Assembly: GCA_025736915.1 (NCBI GenBank) | Contig: CP107049.1 | Coordinates: forward strand, 2,170,001-2,234,000 | DNA from: Acinetobacter nosocomialis | GTDB lineage: Bacteria > Pseudomonadota > Gammaproteobacteria > Pseudomonadales > Moraxellaceae | Reading direction: 5' to 3' | DNA length: 64,000 bases | Shown here: one piece after another, positions 59,959-64,000 of the stretch | Position numbering within the stretch: the first letter of the stretch is position 1 | Layout: each line of letters begins with the position of its first letter | Notes under the pieces: generated by a model | The model's input: only the letters and a program-made list of their open reading frames with translations | What the model was told of the DNA's origin: nothing | Database searches by the model: none | Program-made: the position numbers and the translations under genes

Positions 59959-61383
59959 TTATACTTCCTGTTCAGTTTCAGTATCTAATCCAAATTTCTT
60001 CAAACGATAGCGTAAAGAACGGAAAGTCATTCCTAGTTTTTTAGCTGCTAAGGTTCGATTCCAATGAGTCATATTGAGTGCATTGAGCAAGATATCTTTT
60101 TCAATACTTTCTAAATAACGCTCCAAGCCCTCAGTAGGCAATTTCTTTACAGTCTGTGGAGCAGCATTCGCCGGACTCGGTAAGCTTTGAGATGCCGATG
60201 TTATTGGATGAGGAATATTTGCTCTTAAAGGTGCAGGATGCAAATGTGGTATATCAATGTTGGCATCGTCACTTAAGGTAATTGCTCGCTCAATCATATT
60301 TCTTAATTCGCGAACATTGCCCGGAAAGTGCTGCTGTAACAAGTAAGTTTCAGCTGCTTCGGTTAATTGCTTAGGTGGGGTTTCCCACTCCATACAAATT
60401 TTCTGAATAAAGTGATTTGCAAGTAGCAAGACATCTTCACCACGTTCACGTAGAGGCGGTAACATCAGGTCCATAACGTGGATACGGAAGAATAAATCCT
60501 GACGGAATTTGCCTTGTCTAACCAATAAATCTAAGTCTTGATGGCTCGCACTAATTACCCGAAAATCAACATCAATTTCCTGATCGGAACCGACGGGACG
60601 AATCTTTTTCTCTTGTACTGCACGGAGCAGTTTAACCTGCATACTTAATGGTAATTCGGCAATTTCATCTAAAAATAAACTACCGCCATGAGCCGATAAA
60701 ATTAGGCCTTGTTTGTCTTGCGTGGCACCGGTAAAGCTACCTTTTTTATGCCCAAACAGCTCACTTTCCATGAGTTCGGTTGGAATAGCGCCGCAGTTAA
60801 TCGCAATAAAAGGACCTTCACTACGGTTACTCAGTCGATGAACTAGGTTAGCAACGACTTCTTTACCTGTTCCAGACTCACCCGTAACAAATACCGGTGC
60901 TTGAGAGCGAGCAATTTTTTTAATTGCGATGCGTAATTGTTGAATAGGTAGAGAACGACCGATTAATAATTTGTTTTCTAAAGCACTCTCGGCAAAATCA
61001 TGCTCTGCTTTTTGCCGATTCAAGGCTTTCTGTAATAACTGATCTAGATGTACTTGGTTGATGGGTTTGCTTACAAAATCAAAAGCACCTGCTTTTAATG
61101 CTGCAATTGCAATATCCATATTGCCGTAGGCAGTTAAAACCGCAATGGGTGTGTTGGTGTAATTTTGAGAGACATGTTTGACTAAATCTAACCCACTTCC
61201 ATCGGGTAGGTTTAAATCGGTTAAACATGCATCGTAATGAAACTGTGTGAAGAGTTGTTTGGCCTGTTCAACCCGATAAGCAAGATGTGTTTTAATCCCC
61301 ATTCGTGCAAGTGTCATTTGCATTAAAAGGCACAAATCTTCTTCATCGTCTACAAGCAAAACGAGTGGTTGCTGTTCTGCCAT
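59959..61383 (-). CDS. pilR: Sigma-54-dependent response regulator PilR
   Basis: Activates pilin (pilA) transcription after phosphorylation by PilS. The 474-residue product has a receiver domain (about 1-120) with Asp56 in CLTDLNLPDG and Lys in AFDFVSKPIN, an AAA+ sigma-54 activation domain (about 145-380) with Walker A GESGTGKE and the sigma-54 contact ESELFGHKKGSFTGA (GAFTGA variant GSFTGA), and a Fis-type helix-turn-helix (about 430-474). It follows pilS by 23 bp. Confidence 0.93.
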   Translation of the reverse strand: MAEQQPLVLLVDDEEDLCLLMQMTLARMGIKTHLAYRVEQAKQLFTQFHYDACLTDLNLPDGSGLDLVKHVSQNYTNTPIAVLTAYGNMDIAIAALKAGAFDFVSKPINQVHLDQLLQKALNRQKAEHDFAESALENKLLIGRSLPIQQLRIAIKKIARSQAPVFVTGESGTGKEVVANLVHRLSNRSEGPFIAINCGAIPTELMESELFGHKKGSFTGATQDKQGLILSAHGGSLFLDEIAELPLSMQVKLLRAVQEKKIRPVGSDQEIDVDFRVISASHQDLDLLVRQGKFRQDLFFRIHVMDLMLPPLRERGEDVLLLANHFIQKICMEWETPPKQLTEAAETYLLQQHFPGNVRELRNMIERAITLSDDANIDIPHLHPAPLRANIPHPITSASQSLPSPANAAPQTVKKLPTEGLERYLESIEKDILLNALNMTHWNRTLAAKKLGMTFRSLRYRLKKFGLDTETEQEV

Positions 61384-61406
61384 TTCCCCAAAAACCTAAT
61401 AAAAAA

Positions 61407-62975
61407 TCAATATATTATTGGGCATTCTATTCTGAAGCATGCCCCTTGTTTTTGCTCTACATAGGTGAGCTTTGCATGGTTTGCCTCACAAAAACTATGA
61501 GACAAGTATAATCCTAAACCAGTTCCATTAATTTCGGTACTAAAAAATGGTTTAAATAATTGAGATATATCACGTTTTGAAACACCTTCACCGTAATCGA
61601 TCACATCAATATAAATTTTATTTGTTTGCGAATGAATGTTGATCATGACATTCGGTGAGTCGGGTGCATTGTGTCGTAGAGCATTTCGCACCAGATTGAT
61701 CATGACTTGTCTTAATTGTTTTTCGTCAAATAAAAATTTTAAAGAACGATCAGAAATTTTGAGCTGAATAGAATGCTTAACGTCAGATAAATCTTCATCG
61801 AGTAATGTATTTATAAAGTAGTTTAAGTTAATCTGAATGGGGTGTGTTCTTTCACTACGAGCAAGTCCTAAGGTGTCTTGAACAATACTATCAATGCGTT
61901 TGGTCTGTTTGCCAATCATATGGCGTAAAGTATTTTGTTGTTCTAGGTCGCTGTCTTTAAGTAGCTCATTTGCTTGAACAATTGCAGCAAGGGGATTGCG
62001 GATTTCATGTGCAATACTTGCTGAGAGTTGCCCTAAAGCGGCAAGTTTGAGCTGCTGTGCTTGCTGATTAATTTGCTGGGCATCTTGTAAAATAAGCAGT
62101 GTTAGCGCTTGTTGCGGAACTAAAAGATGCTGCACTTTAATATTAATAGAATAGGCTGATAGCCGAGACTCAAAAATAAATCGGTCACCTTCTTGTAAGT
62201 CACCAAACTTCAATATTTCAAATAAATCGGCATGCCATTTAGCTAAGGGATATTTTTCACTGGCAAATTGAGGTGGAATTCCTAAAAGAGAGCAGGCGGC
62301 TGGGTTACTTAAAACAATGTCGTAGTTTTCATCTAAAACTAAATAGCCTTCTTCAATTTGTTCTAAAATATAACGGTTAATATTTTGTAATTGATAAAGT
62401 TCTATTGATTGGTGAAAGGTGAGTGCTTCAAGTAATTTAAAACGCTGCACGGCAATTTGCCCAATACCATGCACCACAAAAAATAAGAAGGCCAGTAGGG
62501 CGCTATTACCGATCGTATTTAGATTGTTGTAGTCGAACAAACTACCCACAAAGCGCTGGTAAATAACTGCAATGATCGCAAGTAAGGTAATGATTAAAGA
62601 CATTCTTGCGCTGAGCAAAATTGCCGAGGTAAAGATTGCAATTACATAAAGTAGACTAAGCTGTAAATTTGGTTCACCAACAGAAAAAGTCAGCAAACTC
62701 AAACAAATAACATCGACAATAAAAAATAAAGCAAGCTGGCGTGTTGCTTGAGTCGCAACCAATTTAAAGCATAACAACTGAAGAAGGCTTAAGAGCGAAT
62801 AGCCGAGTAGTGTGTAGAAATATAAAGCAGGGTGCTGCAAACTATTGTCGGTTTGAGCATTGGTTGAAACCAAAATAATAGTCAGGCTAACCGCAATAAT
62901 AAGACGGTATAAACCATACCAAGTGCCCAAACGAAAAATCGTATGGGACAGGGATGAATTTAAAGGAGAGTGCAT
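61407..62975 (-). CDS. pilS: Sensor histidine kinase PilS
   Basis: Membrane sensor kinase paired with PilR in type IV pilin control. The 522-residue product has six transmembrane helices (about 12-190), a PAS-like linker (about 200-290, EEGYLVLDENYDIVLSNPAA), the HisKA region with SASIAHEIRNPLAAIVQANELL (His about 324) and an HATPase domain with N, G1 and G2 boxes (NLVRNALRHNAP; DYGEGV; GTGLGLYLSH). It lies 10 bp after gacA. Confidence 0.92.
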   Translation of the reverse strand: MHSPLNSSLSHTIFRLGTWYGLYRLIIAVSLTIILVSTNAQTDNSLQHPALYFYTLLGYSLLSLLQLLCFKLVATQATRQLALFFIVDVICLSLLTFSVGEPNLQLSLLYVIAIFTSAILLSARMSLIITLLAIIAVIYQRFVGSLFDYNNLNTIGNSALLAFLFFVVHGIGQIAVQRFKLLEALTFHQSIELYQLQNINRYILEQIEEGYLVLDENYDIVLSNPAACSLLGIPPQFASEKYPLAKWHADLFEILKFGDLQEGDRFIFESRLSAYSINIKVQHLLVPQQALTLLILQDAQQINQQAQQLKLAALGQLSASIAHEIRNPLAAIVQANELLKDSDLEQQNTLRHMIGKQTKRIDSIVQDTLGLARSERTHPIQINLNYFINTLLDEDLSDVKHSIQLKISDRSLKFLFDEKQLRQVMINLVRNALRHNAPDSPNVMINIHSQTNKIYIDVIDYGEGVSKRDISQLFKPFFSTEINGTGLGLYLSHSFCEANHAKLTYVEQKQGACFRIECPIIY

Positions 62976-62985
62976 GTAAGTCTGA

Positions 62986-63621
62986 TTATGGTTTGATCAG
63001 ACCGTAACGAATCGCAAGATGTGTGAGTTTTACATCACTATCAATTCCTAACTTTTCAAAAATACGATAACGGTAAGTATTTACAGTCTTCACACTCACA
63101 AAAAGTTTATCGGCAATTTCTTGTGCGCTAATACAGTTGACGACCATCATCGCAACTTGCATTTCCCGCTCCGATAACGAATCAAAAGGGGATTGTTGGG
63201 TGTCGGATAAATAAGAGCTTGCTAGCTGCTCGGCAATATCGGCACTAAAATATTTACCGCCCTGCATGACTTTATTAATTGCACGTACCATCTCGGCAAT
63301 TGGCGCACCCTTGGTGATATAGCCTTTTGCTCCAGCTTTTAGCAATAAAGACGGGTAGGGTTCTTCAGCAAGGCCACTTACAGCAATGACTTTGGTCTCT
63401 GGGGCTGTTTGTAATAAACGACGAGTTGTTTCTACACCACCGATGCCCGGCATGTTGACATCAAGTAGTACGACTTGCGGATGTTGCTGGCGAACGATAG
63501 CAATTGCTTCTTCCCCAGATTCGGCTTGTCCAATTACCTCAACATCTGCATGATCTTCTAACATACGGCAAATACCCGTACGTACCAGTTCATGGTCATC
63601 GACAACTAAAACTGTAATCAA
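62986..63621 (-). CDS. gacA: Response regulator GacA (UvrY type)
   Basis: LuxR-type regulator that in gammaproteobacteria switches on CsrA/RsmA-titrating small RNAs. The start is TTG at 63621, with the strong Shine-Dalgarno AAGGAGGTC upstream; this gives 211 residues. The receiver domain (about 1-125) has Asp8, Asp9, phospho-acceptor Asp54 in VLLDVNMPG, and Lys in GYITKGAP. The C-terminal helix-turn-helix (about 145-205) has LSEREMQVAMMV and SAQEIADKLFVSVKTVNTYRYRIFEKLG. The partner kinase GacS is not in the window. It leads the gacA-pilS-pilR cluster. A GacA-type site lies upstream of the small RNA at 14951-15072. Confidence 0.93.
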   Translation of the reverse strand: MITVLVVDDHELVRTGICRMLEDHADVEVIGQAESGEEAIAIVRQQHPQVVLLDVNMPGIGGVETTRRLLQTAPETKVIAVSGLAEEPYPSLLLKAGAKGYITKGAPIAEMVRAINKVMQGGKYFSADIAEQLASSYLSDTQQSPFDSLSEREMQVAMMVVNCISAQEIADKLFVSVKTVNTYRYRIFEKLGIDSDVKLTHLAIRYGLIKP

Positions 63622-63832
63622 GAAGACCTCCTTTCTTTCAAAAAACAAGTTTTTTGTTACATAAAGCAAAATAAGCTTGCAATGGAATGACAAAATTAGC
63701 AATCCTATTCTTCTATAGTGAGCGAATAGTTGTGCACAATTGTGTCGGTAAAGCTTTATACCTTATATCCCAAATGTAAGGCATAATGATAGTAAGCGCA
63801 AATGTGTGTCACCCTGAGTCGAGTATTGTGCC

Positions 63833-64000
63833 GTGAAAAATTCTAAAAAGTCTTTAATGCATGTGCTAAGCATGTCTATTTTGCTTAGTTTGAGTTCAAC
63901 AAGCTTTGCAGAACTCGTCAATAACCCGTCCTCAGGGAGTACTGGTACTGCAAGTTTAAATTGGTCAGCAGCGGATGCTAGTCAACTTTTAAATGATGAA
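63833..64000 (+). CDS. N-terminus of an exported protein, cut by the window edge
   Basis: GTG at 63833 opens a frame of 56 codons that runs off the right edge. The residues KNSKKSLMHVLSMSILLSLSSTSFA form a signal peptide with a basic start, hydrophobic core and a cleavage site after SFA, then a Ser/Thr-rich segment (NNPSSGSTGTASLNWSAAD). It is divergent from gacA. The family cannot be told from this part. Confidence 0.6.
   Translation, partial: MKNSKKSLMHVLSMSILLSLSSTSFAELVNNPSSGSTGTASLNWSAADASQLLNDE

Noticed and set aside
63622..63702. Longer gacA reading frame starting at 63702
   Set aside because: It includes the strong AAGGAGGTC Shine-Dalgarno as coding sequence and would put 27 non-receiver residues before the conserved start.

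Overview
The window is chromosomal DNA from an Acinetobacter of the calcoaceticus-baumannii complex. The evidence is the 16S sequence, the AT-rich codon use, an OprD/OccAB-type porin, and a gene order (def, parC, fadD, ppa, oprD, comM, glnK-amtB, nrdR-ribD-methylase-ribE, pepA, lptFG, gpmI, pilSR, gacA) that I recall from A. baumannii. I could not fix the species by eye. I saw no insertion sequence, prophage, integron or CRISPR array.

Layout. 1-2595: 5' part of tsaC, dprA and a LysM-domain gene on the minus strand. 2718-6164: def, then a probable copper locus (His-rich DUF2946 protein, TonB-dependent copper receptor, Met-rich small membrane protein). 6549-12340: a complete rRNA operon with two promoters, 16S, tRNA-Ile, tRNA-Ala, 23S, 5S, RNase III-type processing stems and a terminator. 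12509-18335: a GNAT acetyltransferase resembling AAC(2')-I, cysK, a transglycosylase lipoprotein, an unannotated small RNA gene with CsrA-site hairpins, a MerR-controlled operon and a phytase-like lipoprotein. 18548-29788: YgiQ, DUF2726, RidA, DinB with a GH25 lysozyme, a DHA2 pump, a LOG protein, a TerC/CBS protein, YchJ and a TRIC channel. 29871-37121: a NiaP-like transporter, parC, fadD, a small membrane protein, a MAPEG protein and ppa. 37229-43593: oprD, an AT-rich stretch with an unlisted 56-residue membrane ORF, a TorF porin, and an aldolase/DapA-like operon divergent from a MocR regulator. 43618-51833: an FMN reductase, intact comM, ubiK, glnK-amtB, nrdR and riboflavin genes with an embedded orphan adenine methylase. 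51894-59955: two unknown proteins, holC, pepA, lptFG, gpmI and a carboxyl-terminal protease. 59959-63621: gacA-pilS-pilR. From 63833: the start of an exported protein.

Most notable observation. On the minus strand at about 15072-14951 there is an RNA gene of about 120 nt. It carries five GGA motifs, four of them in hairpin loops and two in ACAGGAUGU (the CsrA SELEX core), and ends in a GGA-loop terminator. About 63 bp upstream of its expected start lies TGTACG-N6-CTTACA, one base from the GacA upstream activating sequence of Pseudomonas rsmX/Y/Z. With gacA itself at 62986-63621, this predicts a Gac-Rsm circuit in Acinetobacter. Other leads are a methylase whose reported target GAATTC overlaps its own start codon, gacA placed upstream of pilSR, an intact comM (the usual AbaR island site), wild-type ParC quinolone residues, and a MerR-type promoter with a 19-bp spacer.
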